Source of the DNA: Paguma larvata
Taxonomy: Eukaryota > Chordata > Mammalia > Carnivora > Viverridae
Direction: 5' to 3'
Length of the DNA stretch: 64,000 bases
Assembly: GCA_030068075.1 (NCBI GenBank)
Contig: CM057833.1
Location: forward strand, 49,807,087 to 49,871,086
Shown: piece by piece, positions 41,540 through 52,399 of the stretch
How positions within the stretch are numbered: the first letter of the stretch is position 1
How the letters are laid out: each line of letters opens with the position of its first letter
The notes under the pieces: generated by a model
What the model was told of the DNA's origin: nothing
Database searches by the model: none
What the model saw: only the letters and a program-made list of their open reading frames with translations
Translations under genes and position numbers: made by a program

Positions 41540-41985
41540 TATATAGTTTCAGGAGCCAGAAAGCCTGGCTTTTCTACATACTAACTTTGTGATCTCAGAA
41601 ATTGATTTAACCATTCTGGACTTTAGTATCTTAATCTTTAGAAAAGGGTGGTAAGGGGCACCTGGGTGGCTCAGTTGGTTAAGTGTCAGACTTTGGCTCA
41701 GGTCATGATCTTGTGGTTGGCGGGTTTGAGCCTTGCATCAGGCTATGTGCTGACAGCTTGGAGCCTGAAGCCTGCTTGGGATTCTGAGTCTTTCTCTCTC
41801 TCTCTGCCCCTCCCCTACTCATACTTTTGTTCTTCCTCTCTCTTTCTCTCTCAAAAATAAATAACATTAAAAAATTAGAATGAGGTGATTAATAGTACCA
41901 AATACAGTGGTAAGTATTTGTGAATTCAGAGAACGAAAGTGCCTGATACATGAAGATTGCTCAATAAGTGTTAGGTCTCGTCACT
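41540..41985 (+). repeat. MIR SINE split by a CAN SINE
   Basis: The 5' half is 41,540-41,655 ('caggagccagaaagcctggc', 'tttgtgatctcagaaattga'). The 3' half is 41,877-41,985 ('ggtgattaatagtaccaaat', 'gattgctcaataagtgttag'). The SINE at 41,656-41,876 lies between them. Confidence 0.75.
41656..41876 (+). mobile_element. CAN SINE (felid type)
   Basis: Forward SINE starting 'ggggcacctgggtggctcag' with tail 'aaataaataacattaaaaaa'. A diverged target duplication is plausible (tagaaaagggtggt before, tagaatgaggtgat after). Confidence 0.93.
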
Positions 41986-42015
41986 ACCTACCTCACAGTT
42001 TGAAATGGACACTAC

Positions 42016-42207
42016 GGGCACCTGCGTGGCTCAGTTGGTCAAGGGTCTGACTCTTGGTTTCAGTTCAGGTCGTGATCTCATGGTTCTATGAGTTCGAATC
42101 CTGCATTGGGCTCTGTGCTGACAATGCAGAGCCTGCTTGGGATTCTCTCTCTTCCCCTCTCTCTGCCCCTCCCCTGTTCACGCTGTGTCTCTCAAAAATA
42201 AATAAAT
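42016..42207 (+). mobile_element. CAN SINE
   Basis: Forward SINE starting 'cgggcacctgcgtggctcag'. Its A-rich tail continues into the (GAAA)n array. The target-site duplication ggacacta appears before (about 42,007) and gacactaa after (about 42,318). Confidence 0.93.
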
Positions 42208-42319
<112 letters not shown>

Positions 42320-42966
42320 CACTAAATGAGATAATGTTAGCACTTGGCAAACATTAAGTATTCAATCAATGGTCACAATTATTATTATAAGTAATGAGCT
42401 GGAGGCGGGATGACCACAGTGTCCTAAAAAGAAGCTGCTGAGAAGCCAGATGGAACAGAATGGTTGAGGCAAGAATCCCTGGCCCACAGGTTTATTCTCC
42501 ATCCATCCTAAGACAGAGGAAGCAACAAAGGCCTGTGACGTTCGGAAAGACAGTGCTTTCAGTTTCAGGTAGAAGGCTATTCATTTTCTTATTTGCCTTC
42601 TCTGCCTTTTCCATTGGTGAGGATACTGAGAATATGCCATAAAATTTAGGCGAAGGATGGAAAGCATAAATAACTTGCTCCAGTAATGCAGGAGGAAAGT
42701 CTCCCTAAACACAGCATTCATTGGTAAAAGTTTCCAGAACCTTCCAAAATTCTGTCTCCTTTTATAGCATCCCGCAAGTCCAAAGTAATGAAATAAAGGC
42801 ATGGTAATAGGTAAACACAATTACAGCACCCGGATAGCTCCTTGGCAGGCAGGGGGTGTTTGAGAGCATTGGCTGGGGTCTCATTTTCCATAATCGAGCC
42901 CAGCCCTGCTGTGATCACTATAGTATTATGACCTATGGGGCAAAGACGGTACCATACGTGATATTT

Positions 42967-43078
42967 CATTTTTGGGTAGCTGGGGGTAGTAATGAACCAG
43001 TTGCAGTCAAGTGAATTAATCTCCCCAGCTATTCAAAAACGAAACTTCATGTACAGCAATTTGTTCTTCATTGCCTTT
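42967..43078 (+). repeat. paired low-copy element, copy A
   Basis: Aligns without gaps to 43,996-44,107 at a constant offset of 1,029 bp. The best part is 43,015-43,075 with 44 of 61 positions identical by eye, including CCCAGCTAT and TACAGCAA. I recognise no repeat family. Confidence 0.75.
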
Positions 43079-43995
43079 CCCCCACTGTAGCCTTTTCAAA
43101 TTACTCTTCCTACAGAAGAATGGAGAGAAAGAAAAAGAAAACTCAATGAAAAAAAACATTTTAACCTTTGCTAAATGTTGATATCTTTCCTGATCGTCGA
43201 TAATAATGGCAAACGCACCCCATAGATATGCAGCTTAGAGTTCACACTGGTTCTATTAGCCTCATACCTGATTATGAATCTTAAAAAGTAGAATAAATAT
43301 GCGAAGAGCTGGTATCACATAGACTCCAGAGCCAATTTCATACAGTTTAAATTATCAATCGGTATTTATCCAAACTCCAAGGAGCACCCTAATCAATCTC
43401 ACTCAGTAGAATCACTCAAACAATTATTGTGCATTTAATAAATAGAAGTTAATGATTAAAAACACATTATTGAGAATGAAAGACTCTGGCATAGGTAGGT
43501 ATAGACATATAACACAGCTGTTAATCCTCCATAAATTTGTTTTTAATAACACTGATGTTTTGGTTGCATATAATAACTATTTCATTAAATCTAAATTAAA
43601 TGCATGGTTAAGCATATTTAAAACATGTAATGTGTTGCTAGCGTATTTCATTTTATGTTTTCACACAGTTCTAATAATTTTCCAAATTCAAATTGACTAG
43701 GTGTAGGGAAATCCCTGGTCATTGATATGATACCTTCCTTCTGATATCATTAAGGGCTCCAGAAATTTAATATCTCTGAGTTCTAAACACATCACTAGTC
43801 AATCAGTGTGCGGGAAAGACAATGTGTTTATCTGCTGGAAAGAAATGCTCATGGACCCAATCAAAGGGGGAAAAAATGCTTTTAAATAATAGTAAAATAT
43901 GCATTTTGCTTTTTAAAAAAATAAAGCAAAGAATCTAATACTAAATAAGCTATCTTGGAATAACAATCCAGAGTGCGTTGTTGTGCATGGTTTTT

Positions 43996-44107
43996 CATTT
44001 ATGGATAGCAGGAGACATTAATATACTTGCCTATGGCTTGTGCATTACTATTCCCAGCTATGCAGAAATGGAACGTGATTTACAGCAACACATTCTTTGT
44101 TGCTGTT
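43996..44107 (+). repeat. paired low-copy element, copy B
   Basis: Second member of the pair, same orientation as copy A. The core 44,044-44,104 contains TTCCCAGCTATGCAGAAATG and TTTACAGCAACA. Possible further similarity to 44,634-44,760 is noted in the findings. Confidence 0.75.
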
Positions 44108-45264
44108 CCAACATACCTATTGTCTTCCCTGCATTCTGACTGGCTGGCTGGCTGAGAGAAGGGATGGTGCTGGACTGCACTCAATCATTATGGATGTCTA
44201 CAAATAGAGTAGGTGTATGTGAACTGGGATTTTTCAGCTTTGTATACCCAGCAAGCCAATCAGAGCACAGAAAGAACAATAGCTGAAGGTTTTACTGCTC
44301 TTTAAGTTTCCCACTGATTCCCATTGCGACTGATTATATCACAGAAGTTATATAAAAATCACATTAAATGCCAACTAAATCAAGACTTTTCATATCTTTT
44401 TTTCAAAGCAATGAAATTCAGGACAAACACTATACTATGCATGAAGATCACCACCTAGAGATCTAAACTCTTCATTCCAGACGTCGTATTTGAAAATGGA
44501 ACTAGAGAAAAGTGTAGTTTATTCATTTTGTTATTTTCTGTGGTGCTTGCACTGCTGTTTTGAAAGCCCACCATAGGAGAGCTCAATTAAGAGCCTTCAT
44601 AATTTTCACCAGTTAACTTTGATTAAATAGGCTGTCTTGGAAGGGCATTCAGTAAATTTAGGCTATAAATTACCTGCATTGAGTTTTCAGCTTTGAAATT
44701 CTGAAATATTAGGGCATGGACAGGCCATTTCTTTCAGACGGCTTGTGCTTTACCAGCTGATTTGGAATAGATGTACTTCATTTTATCAGAGCAAAGCACA
44801 GAGGCAAAAACTTCCTTCTGTGGGTTGGAACAACAGGTCCCTTGCAGCGTAGGTGGGTACAAAAGATACTCCTCTCCCTACCGTCAGCTGTATTAATACC
44901 AGTGTGGGCTTGGAGGTTCCCTTTAGCCACATTCCTTTAATTTACTCAGTGTTAGTTGGCTTTCCAGGTCATGTTAGTTTCCAAAGATTAGAGAAAGGGT
45001 GATGAGAAGAACAGGTTCTCCCCGACATGCTGCTTCTTAGCCAAGAACAAAATTCTTTACAAATAAGCAAACTCTTCAGTGCCGAGCAAATGGGGAAACC
45101 ACACCTGTTTCAAGTACGACCAGCAAACTGAGGAGTTGAACCCATTCATGGAGATGGTTGGCCAGTAGATGCTCATCTCACTCCTTCTTTCATTGTAGTT
45201 TTAAGGATGAGGCTGAAAATCCAGTAATATTTGCAAATATCTACACTGTAAATTCTATGGAGCA

Positions 45265-45482
45265 TAGTGGTGATGAGTTTTCGTTTCCTGCTACATGACC
45301 TCAGGCAAGTTATATTGTCCTCAGAAACTCAGTTTTCCTTATCTGGGAAATGGAATTAATAACAATATTCACTTCATGACGTTTTTCTATAGATTCAATG
45401 AGATAGTGCATGTAAGGCAATGAATAGTACAGAGCCTGGCATGTGTAATCATCAATAAATGTTAGGTCTCAATACTATTAAC
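45265..45482 (+). repeat. MIR SINE
   Basis: Forward, near full length: 'gctacatgacctcaggcaag', 'ctcagttttccttatctggg', 'gattcaatgagatagtgcat' and 'cagagcctggcatgtgtaat'. Confidence 0.88.
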
Positions 45483-45512
45483 GTTTCACTCGCATGTATT
45501 TACATTGTTTAA

Positions 45513-46012
45513 AACATGTATGTTCACTCCTCTTTCCCAGTCTGACTTATTTCACATAGCATAATACCCTCTAGACCCAACCACGTTGTTGCAAAAGGCA
45601 TATCACCCTTTTTTATGGCTGTGTAATATAATTACACTACATGTGGAGTCTCAAAAAACAACAACAACAACACACAAACAAGTAAACAAATAAACAAAAA
45701 GCAGAATCAGACCTGTAAATACAGAGAATAAACTGACGGTTGCCAGAGGGGAGGGGATTGGAGGGATGGGCAAAATGGGTAAAGGTGAGTAGGAGATTCA
45801 GGCTTCAAGTTATGGAAAGAATACGTGATGGGAATAAAGGCGCAGCATAAGGAAGATGGTTAATGATATTGTAATAGTGTTGTATGGTGATGGATGGTAG
45901 TTACACTTGTGTGGAGTCCGGCATAATGTAGAAACCTGTCAAATCACTATGTCGTACAACCGAAACTAATGGAACATTGTGTGTCACCTATGCTCAAAAC
46001 CAAACCAAACCA
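45513..46012 (+). mobile_element. carnivoran LINE-1 3' end with 5' inversion
   Basis: 45,513-45,634 is L1 in reverse ('gacttatttcacatagcata', 'caaccacgttgttgcaaaag', 'ttttttatggctgtgtaata'). 45,640-46,012 is the immediately following L1 consensus in forward orientation ('atgtggagtctcaaaaaaca', 'gacggttgccagaggggagg', 'gtcgtacaaccgaaactaat'). This is the hallmark of twin priming. It ends in a CAAAC repeat (about 45,990-46,015) in place of a plain A tail. Confidence 0.85.
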
Positions 46013-46129
46013 AACCAATAATTCTATAAGAACCAGAAAAAAGATGTATGTTTAATAACAACAGCTTATGTGTGTGAGTGCTTCTTTTGACTTTTTAAAC
46101 CTTTAACATCAGTTAATTAATTTTATCCC

Positions 46130-46270
46130 AACATCAATTCTGTAAGTTGGATGCTGAATTATTTTATCCTCCCTTGATTGCCAAGAGGGGTAAAATAAAG
46201 AGGAATTAAGTGGCTTGCCTAAGGCAGCACTAATGCAAATATTAGAACCTATATCTTGACTCATTTACTT
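46130..46270 (-). repeat. MIR SINE, partial
   Basis: 'ggaattaagtggcttgccta' and 'aggcagcactaatgcaaata' with a diverged head form a reversed MIR core. Confidence 0.55.
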
Positions 46271-46274
46271 CCAT

Positions 46275-47965
46275 AACATGAGTGGGGTTTCCTCTGCAAT
46301 GCAGAATTGTTTGCAGGTTTCATTTAAGGATTATGACAGTGGTGAGTGTGGAAATGCATTGGCTAGGGGAAGTGGCAGTATTTATATAGACATGCCAACT
46401 TTTGCTTCCAAAAAAAAAAAAAAATAGTGTCAGCAGCATTCACACTTCTGAATATATTAGGTTTGTAAATCCAGGGTGCAAATTGTTTGTAGAATCTCAA
46501 TTAAAGCCCTTATAATATTGTCATTCGTAATCAGCTCACTATGAAAACAGGGCTTCCAGAGGGCACCAAAATCATTTGAACTTGTGATCTGTGATAGATT
46601 TGAATATTCAGATAAGGTCAGCGGTCAGAGCAGAGGCGACAGTTTTGGTCAATAAACAGGTTTAGTGAGACAAAATCTTTTTGTCTACATGGGAATGGCT
46701 TAGAGAAATTGGTTCTCAAGGGGGAATCAAAAGATTAAATTCAGCTGCGTTGCCAATTTATTTGCAGGCCAAACAAGTGCGTGATGGAAATCTTTGTGGG
46801 GGAGGTGCCCGCCCCGCAAGAAGCCCCTGTTGACAGCGCCAGAGAGGACTCCCAGGCAGCTGTCCAGACTACAGCTGAGACTGAGCTTGACGGAGGCCGA
46901 GTGGGTGGGGGGACAGAAAAAGCATCCCAGTGCCAGGCTGAGGCTATCCTACGTTAAGCCAGCCCAAGGGAGGGCGAAATATCTGGGCTGCCCCCCCCCC
47001 CCACTTAAAATTGTGCCTTAGCCAGCAGGCCATTACAAATTTCTCCCTGGGAAGACCCACAGGAGACACTTCTCTCTGGTCTCATGCTAGGAAGATTTGT
47101 GTTTCTCCCAAGTGCCTCGCTTACCTTCAGAACTCTGCGAGCATTCCACGTTTTTCACACTGTGCTCCCAAAAGCCGTAGTGGTCTTCTGGGCTACTTCA
47201 GGAGCTGCTAAGACAGTTGGAAAAAAGAATGAAGGGAGAGAGGAAATGGGCTCTGAGGCCTAGATTCATGCTTCTATCCAGAGCAGCTCTGATGTTACCT
47301 GTTTCCTGCATTTGCCTTAGCTTTTATTTGAAGGAAAGATTCAATGGCCAGCAAGAAGGTTTGGAAACCACTGATCTCACATCCAATTGTTAAAATTGCT
47401 TCCGTGGCACTTAGAATAAATTCTAACCCAGAGCCGGAATGGCCTGTCTTTGCCTGTCTCTTCAGTCTCATTGTGCACCACTTAGGTTTTTTCTAAATGA
47501 TCTTCTTTCAGGCCCTGAAGTAAAACACGGTCTTTCCAAGTCTGCGGACTGGAATTCTCCTCTTTGGCTTTCTCTTCACTATGGAATCTGTTGGGTTTAT
47601 GTTCAGCTACAGACAACGGTGAAACTCAAAGAACAGTGGATTAAACAAGATACATTTGTACATCTCTTGGAGTAGAAAAGTGGGGTAGGGAGCCTAGGGT
47701 TCATCTGGCCTCCCCAGAGTGTCATTTTGGTTTCCATGTTTACTCTCCGCCATCCTCAACATATGTCCATCATCTTTGGCTGCTTCTTTAAGTAGTTTCT
47801 GGAAGCTGACTCAGTATTTCAATTTATATGTTATTGGGCAGAATTTAGTCATGTGGTCATCTCCAGCTGCAAGGGAAGGTGGAAAACTCATGTTTTATTG
47901 GGGGAGCAATGTGCCTAGCTAAAGACTGAAGTTCTATTGTTAATAAAGATTGAAATTCTGTTATT
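46275..47965. other. mostly unassigned sequence
   Basis: About 1.7 kb. It includes an A14 run (about 46,411), a C13 run (about 46,990), and an old-repeat passage near 47,600-47,880 ('tactctccgccatcctcaac', 'agtcatgtggtcatctccag') like that at 40.5 kb. No coding signal. Confidence 0.45.
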
Positions 47966-47978
47966 AAGAAAGAAGAGT

Positions 47979-48135
47979 AGGGGCACTTGGGTGGCTCAGT
48001 TGGTTAAGCATTCGACTCTTAGTTTTGGCTCAGGTCATGATCTCACAGTTTGTGAGATCAAGTCCTATATTGGGCTCTGTGCTGACAGCCCTGAGCCTGC
48101 TTGGATTCTCTCTGCCTCTCTCTCTCTCTTTTCCA
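47979..48135 (+). mobile_element. CAN SINE
   Basis: Forward SINE starting 'ggggcacttgggtggctcag'. The CT-rich part is shortened and the tail grades into the adjacent (AAAAT)n array. Confidence 0.93.
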
Positions 48136-48230
48136 ATAAAATAAAATAAAATAAAATAAAATAAAATAAAATAAAATAAAATAAAATAAAATAAAATAAA
48201 ATAAAACAAAATAAAATAAAATAAATATAA
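48136..48230. repeat. (AAAAT)n microsatellite
   Basis: About 19 ATAAA units with one C substitution near 48,206. A SINE-tail-derived pentanucleotide repeat. Confidence 0.97.
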
Positions 48231-48385
48231 AATAGGGGAAAATGGAAACAAGGAGGCAATTCAGGGAGGACTCAGGTTAAATTTCACTTCCCCTAATCTA
48301 AAGTTTGATCTTCCCAAATATTCGCTCTTGGAATGCTATTTTTCCTTTACGGAATTTTCGTAATTTATTACTACATGTCTAATTG

Positions 48386-48456
48386 AGTTTTTAAAAAATA
48401 TAATTTATTGTTAAATTGGCTTACTTTTAAAAAATATAATTTATTGTCAAATTGGC
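48386..48456 (-). mobile_element. very short LINE-1 tail insertion, internally duplicated
   Basis: Reverse complement reads gccaatttgacaataaat then an A/T-rich tail, the last bases of felid-type L1. Two 36-bp copies (48,389-48,424 and 48,425-48,460) differ at one position. The flanking duplication is ttactacatgtctaattg (48,368-48,385) and ttactatatgtctaattg (48,457-48,474). Confidence 0.75.
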
Positions 48457-48499
48457 TTACTATATGTCTAATTGTTAAAATTTGTCAGCATAGCTGGAT

Positions 48500-48625
48500 G
48501 GTAAATTTTCCAAGGGGAAAAATTGAGTCACTTTTTATCCTATGCAGTATAATCAGTGTCCAACGAAGTGCCCTTCATTTAATATGTGAAATAAATATTT
48601 GTCATACAAGCAAATGAATGAATAA
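48500..48625 (+). repeat. LINE-2 3' terminal fragment
   Basis: 'ccaaggggaaaaattgagtc' and 'cagtgtccaacgaagtgccc' followed by 'gaaataaatatttgtcatac' mark a diverged L2 end. Confidence 0.55.
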
Positions 48626-48629
48626 ATTA

Positions 48630-49780
48630 TGTTTTCCTGATTATACCGGTTGCTAGAAAGTTCAGAGCCAAATTTGTGAATTAACTTCAAGAAATGTTCA
48701 GGAGTCCCTGGAGGGTGTTTAGGGCACTAAGTTCACACTAGGCTCTCATTTTTTTACTCCTATTTTTGGTTTATTTTAATTTCTTAATTTATTTAGTAAA
48801 TTTGCTTACATTACATGGATTATGTGTTTTAGAGGCTCATCTTAATTCATTTGGAAATTAAGGAAAAGGGCATACATAAATAAACAGTAAAAGACAGATA
48901 AAATTTAAGTCTTCAGCAAGAATGCTATAAACAAAATTTTTTTAAGTGTGGAGAAAAAAAGTCCAACAACAGTAAAAGATAATAGACAGTAGACATCTCT
49001 TTCAGCATATTGTTTGATGGTCCCAGTTCTGAGATGCATTAATGTTAGTAAAAAATAATTAACTAGCCATAAAACAGGATGTTGTTTGAAAGTCACTAGT
49101 AAGCAGCAGGATCACACTTAGGAAGCTAAGGATGGTTAACCTTTGCCTGGGTTATAAAACGGCCCATTTGAGAACTGTTGCCACTGGGTATATTACCTGG
49201 ATAGCAATTGGATTATTGAGTGAGAGGTTTTACATGATGTTTAGTATGATGATATATATCTGGTTACAAACTGTTTATGACAAGTGGAAAAGCCAATAAA
49301 AGATTAATGCAGATTTAAATAGATTTTTCTTCTTTACTTGAGTCGTGGTTAATTTATGCATCTATAACTCAGTACCTGTATATTTAAAAGAGATGCTAGT
49401 TTATTATTTGTAATGAAGACAGACGGCTGTTGCATATGTAAGTGAAATTGTAATGCTGACATAGGAGCTGTTTTTTAACAGGGATTTTCAGTTCACTGAG
49501 ATTTTTCATTGGAATTTTTATTTGGCACAAACTTTGACAACTGAACCTTAGTTTAGTTTGGCAATGTTACAGATCAAAAGAGAAGTCGCTCTTATGAACT
49601 TGCAAGAAATTAAATTGCAAATAAATTCTATTTTCTTGAAATTGCAACTTTCTTTGATTTGTCGTAAAGTACACACCCTAGGGTAATCACTTTTCTTTAG
49701 TTTTTTTTTTTTCTTTTTTTTTTTTTTACCTAAAAGTAAGTTTTCCTTATTATCTTTAAGTTGTTTCCCTGATATTCGTT
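48630..49780. other. unassigned AT-rich sequence
   Basis: No gene or repeat recognised. A long T-rich tract sits at 49,702-49,728. Confidence 0.5.
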
Positions 49781-49784
49781 TGAA

Positions 49785-49875
49785 AGTCTGTGGATAGGGA
49801 CATCTGTCTCTTAGGCTTCTTTTGCATTTCTCATAGTGCTTAGCACATGTTAGGTACGTGGTAGTGGCTTGATAA
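49785..49875 (+). repeat. LINE-2 3' terminal fragment
   Basis: 'ggatagggacatctgtctct' and 'catagtgcttagcacatgtt' followed by 'aggtacgtggtagtggcttg' match the L2 end. Confidence 0.65.
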
Positions 49876-49904
49876 AATCTTAGAGTTCAATTGAATTTCT
49901 TTGC

Positions 49905-50050
49905 TTCCTTCCTTCTTCTTTCCTTCCTTCCTTCCTTCCTTCCTTTCTTCCTTCCTTCCTTCCTTCTTTCCTTTTTTTTCCCTTCCCTGCCATTTTTCCT
50001 CCCTCCTCCCAAGTCTTCCTCTCTCCCTGCCTCCCTGCTTTCCTTCCTTC
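49905..50050. repeat. (TTCC)n pyrimidine-rich microsatellite
   Basis: Long, imperfect TTCC/TTTC array with CCCT interruptions. The purine-rich reverse ORF across it is an artefact. Confidence 0.92.
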
Positions 50051-50399
50051 AACAAGCATTAACTGAGTAGCTACTTTATTCTGGGCTCCTCATAGGAAAT
50101 TAGGATATGAAGATGAATTAGATGTGGGTCTCACCTCTTAGGTTAAGTAAAGGTCGAGGAATGGTTATGTCATGATATAGATGATGGTGAAACCGGAACT
50201 GAAGTATTCTCTGCCCAGTATGGATGACAGGGTATCACTCTGTGAAGATAAAATAGAGAGATTCATTGAGAAGACACGGACTTTCCCACCATGGATGCTA
50301 CCTCTTGATGGTTAGTTGAAAGAAGCAATGTAGGGAAAAAGGCCTGTAAACTATAAAGTGCAGTACAAATATATAATTATCATAAATTATGTACATGTC

Positions 50400-50510
50400 A
50401 ATCCCCCCACCACGAAATTATTAGCAGGTACCTTATCTTATTCATCTTTGCATCTTCAGCACATTACAGGCATACATATTAAGCACTCAATAAGTACAAG
50501 CTTGCGTAAA
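50400..50510 (+). repeat. LINE-2 3' terminal fragment
   Basis: 'gcaggtaccttatcttattc', 'tttgcatcttcagcacatta' and 'attaagcactcaataagtac' match the L2 end. Confidence 0.7.
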
Positions 50511-50612
50511 ATATTGATTTATTTTTTACTATTATAATCATCATCACCCATGCGATTTAACTGGTATCTTGTTGTTTTGTTTTATCATGATACCAATTTA
50601 AGAAACCCAAGG

Positions 50613-51017
50613 TTTTTTTTTTAAGTTTTTATTTTAATTCCAGTTAACATACAATGCGATATTAGTTTTAAGTGTACAACATAGTGATTGAGCACTTTTT
50701 AAAAAGTTTTTATTTATTTATTTGAGAGAGACAGAGACAGTGTGAGTGGGGAAGGGGCTGAGAGAGAGAGGAGAGAGAGAATCTCAAGCAGGCTCTGAGC
50801 TGCCAGCTCAAAGTTGGACGGGGGGCTCGAACTCACGAAATCGTGAGATCATGACCTGAGCCGAAATCAAGAGTTGGACGCTGCAACAACTGAGCCATCC
50901 AGGCGCCCCATCAACACTTTTACACCACAAGTGCACTCTTTAATCCCCATCACCTATTTAACCCAAGCCCCCATTCCCCTCATAACCATCCATTTGTTCT
51001 CTATAGTTAAGAGTCTG
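50613..51017 (-). mobile_element. carnivoran LINE-1 3' UTR, split by a SINE
   Basis: Reverse L1 3' end: T-rich tail, 'attttaattccagttaacat', 'agtgtacaacatagtgattg' and, after the SINE, 'aagtgcactctttaatcccc' and 'ttgttctctatagttaagag'. The target-site duplication is taagaaacccaagg (50,599-50,612) and taagaaactcaaag (51,018-51,031). Confidence 0.88.
50700..50909 (-). mobile_element. CAN SINE nested in LINE-1
   Basis: Reverse SINE ending 'gagccatccaggcgcccc'. The target-site duplication is attgagcactttt (about 50,687-50,699) and atcaacactttt (50,910-50,921). Confidence 0.94.
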
Positions 51018-51031
51018 TAAGAAACTCAAAG

Positions 51032-51440
51032 TTATCCTCAATTTATGAGTGCTGACTACTCGGGGTGCCCAGGGGAACCACCTACAGGGGTTTAGTGAGA
51101 GCTCCTTTGCCCTTCACTTGAACCCTAGGTCAGAGATAGAGAAAACAGACCATAAATAAAACACAACAAAACAAATACGAATACAATAGAAACCACTTGT
51201 GTTTGACTATATTTGGTCAGAGCTGATGAAAACTATTAGGTCACTTAATTCTGTAATTTCACCTCATTTCAAATTTATGAGCTATTACAGTTTTCCATAT
51301 AACATCAAGCTTCATTTTATTCACATGGAAAATGGGGCTGTAAAAGGAAAATACCTGCTTTTGTTTTGAATTCTTCAAGGCCCTACAGTCTCGTCACAGG
51401 GCTCCTATTTGGCCTCGCTTGATCAGATTATTTTTACTCA
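51032..51440. other. unassigned sequence
   Basis: About 400 bp with no element or gene recognised. Confidence 0.5.
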
Positions 51441-51444
51441 TATG

Positions 51445-51655
51445 AACTGTGGACAGGCACAGTAATAGACACTTTACACACACAGTCTGCTTAATTTAAT
51501 TCTGTAGAAACACTTGTGGGGTTCATATTATTATCGCACCATTTTACAGATGAAAACACCGAGGCTCAGAAAGGCTTACACAGGGTTATCAAGTGCTTTA
51601 ACTGTATACCTAGAATTGAAATCTCTTGTTCTGAAACCAGATTCAACATCTGAAT
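51445..51655 (-). repeat. MIR SINE
   Basis: Reverse MIR, well preserved: 'caccattttacagatgaaaa', 'caccgaggctcagaaaggct', 'ccatatctagaattgaaatc'-like head ('acctagaattgaaatctctt') and 'gttctgaaaccagattcaac'. Confidence 0.85.
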
Positions 51656-51699
51656 AAGATTATCAACATTATTTAATATATACTTTTTTGTCTTGTTTT

Positions 51700-52180
51700 T
51701 TTTTTTTTTTTGCTTTCTTATTTCTTATTAAAAATTTCATCTCAACTTTTACTTTGAGTATTTCCAAGCATACAAAGATTTTCAAGGTAAAGTATAACGG
51801 GCATCCATATTCCCTCCAAATAAATAAAGAAGTTGTTAACATTTTGCCACATTTGCTCTCTCTCTTCACATGCGCACGTGTGTGCTTACACACACACACC
51901 TCTCACTTTTTTTCCTGAGACATTTGAATGTAATTGTGGAGATGATGATGACACTTCATCCCTAAATGTTTCAGCAGGCAACTCTCAGGAGGAAGGACAT
52001 TCTTTCATTTAACTCACCATAACAACACCATCATCCTAGCTAAAAAAAAAAAAAAATAAGTGACAGAAATTCCATAATATCATTTAACATCCAGCCCATA
52101 TTAAAATCTCCCCAACTGACCCTAAAATATATTTTATGTCTGTGAAACATGTGTTTGTACCTATTAAGCTATGTTCTCCC
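51700..52180 (+). repeat. old L1M-like fragment, tentative
   Basis: 'gttaacattttgccacattt', 'cacttcatccctaaatgttt', 'ggaaggacattctttcattt', 'attccataatatcatttaac' and 'catattaaaatctccccaac' follow the order of a common old mammalian repeat, probably L1M. An A15 run lies near 52,042. 52,181-52,400 is unassigned. Confidence 0.45.
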
Positions 52181-52399
52181 TTAGATTTGGCCCTCTGGGG
52201 ACTTCCAAGGAAACAAGGCCAGAGCCACACCATGGCCAGGTAGGTGATGATGGATTCCTACCTCTTAGTCCAAGAGCCTTCTCCTCTGCTTTCTCCTTTT
52301 CCTCTCTCTCCTTCATCTCTTTTTGGCTTTATTGTACTTAATTTTTGAAAGCACCTAAAATATCAAATAATACTTATTCATGAAATGCTACTTGAGATG

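Larger units (their letters stand above)
42396..45260. other. 2.9 kb repeat-poor block
   Basis: No SINE, L1, L2, MIR or gene recognised. AT-rich, with many TAAT motifs. It contains two similar ~110-bp elements (42,967-43,078 and 43,996-44,107). This is the best candidate in the window for conserved non-coding regulatory DNA. Confidence 0.5.

Noticed and set aside
46988..47003. Long C run as a possible biological signal
   Set aside because: Homopolymer runs of this sort are prone to sequencing and assembly error. No surrounding structure supports a function.
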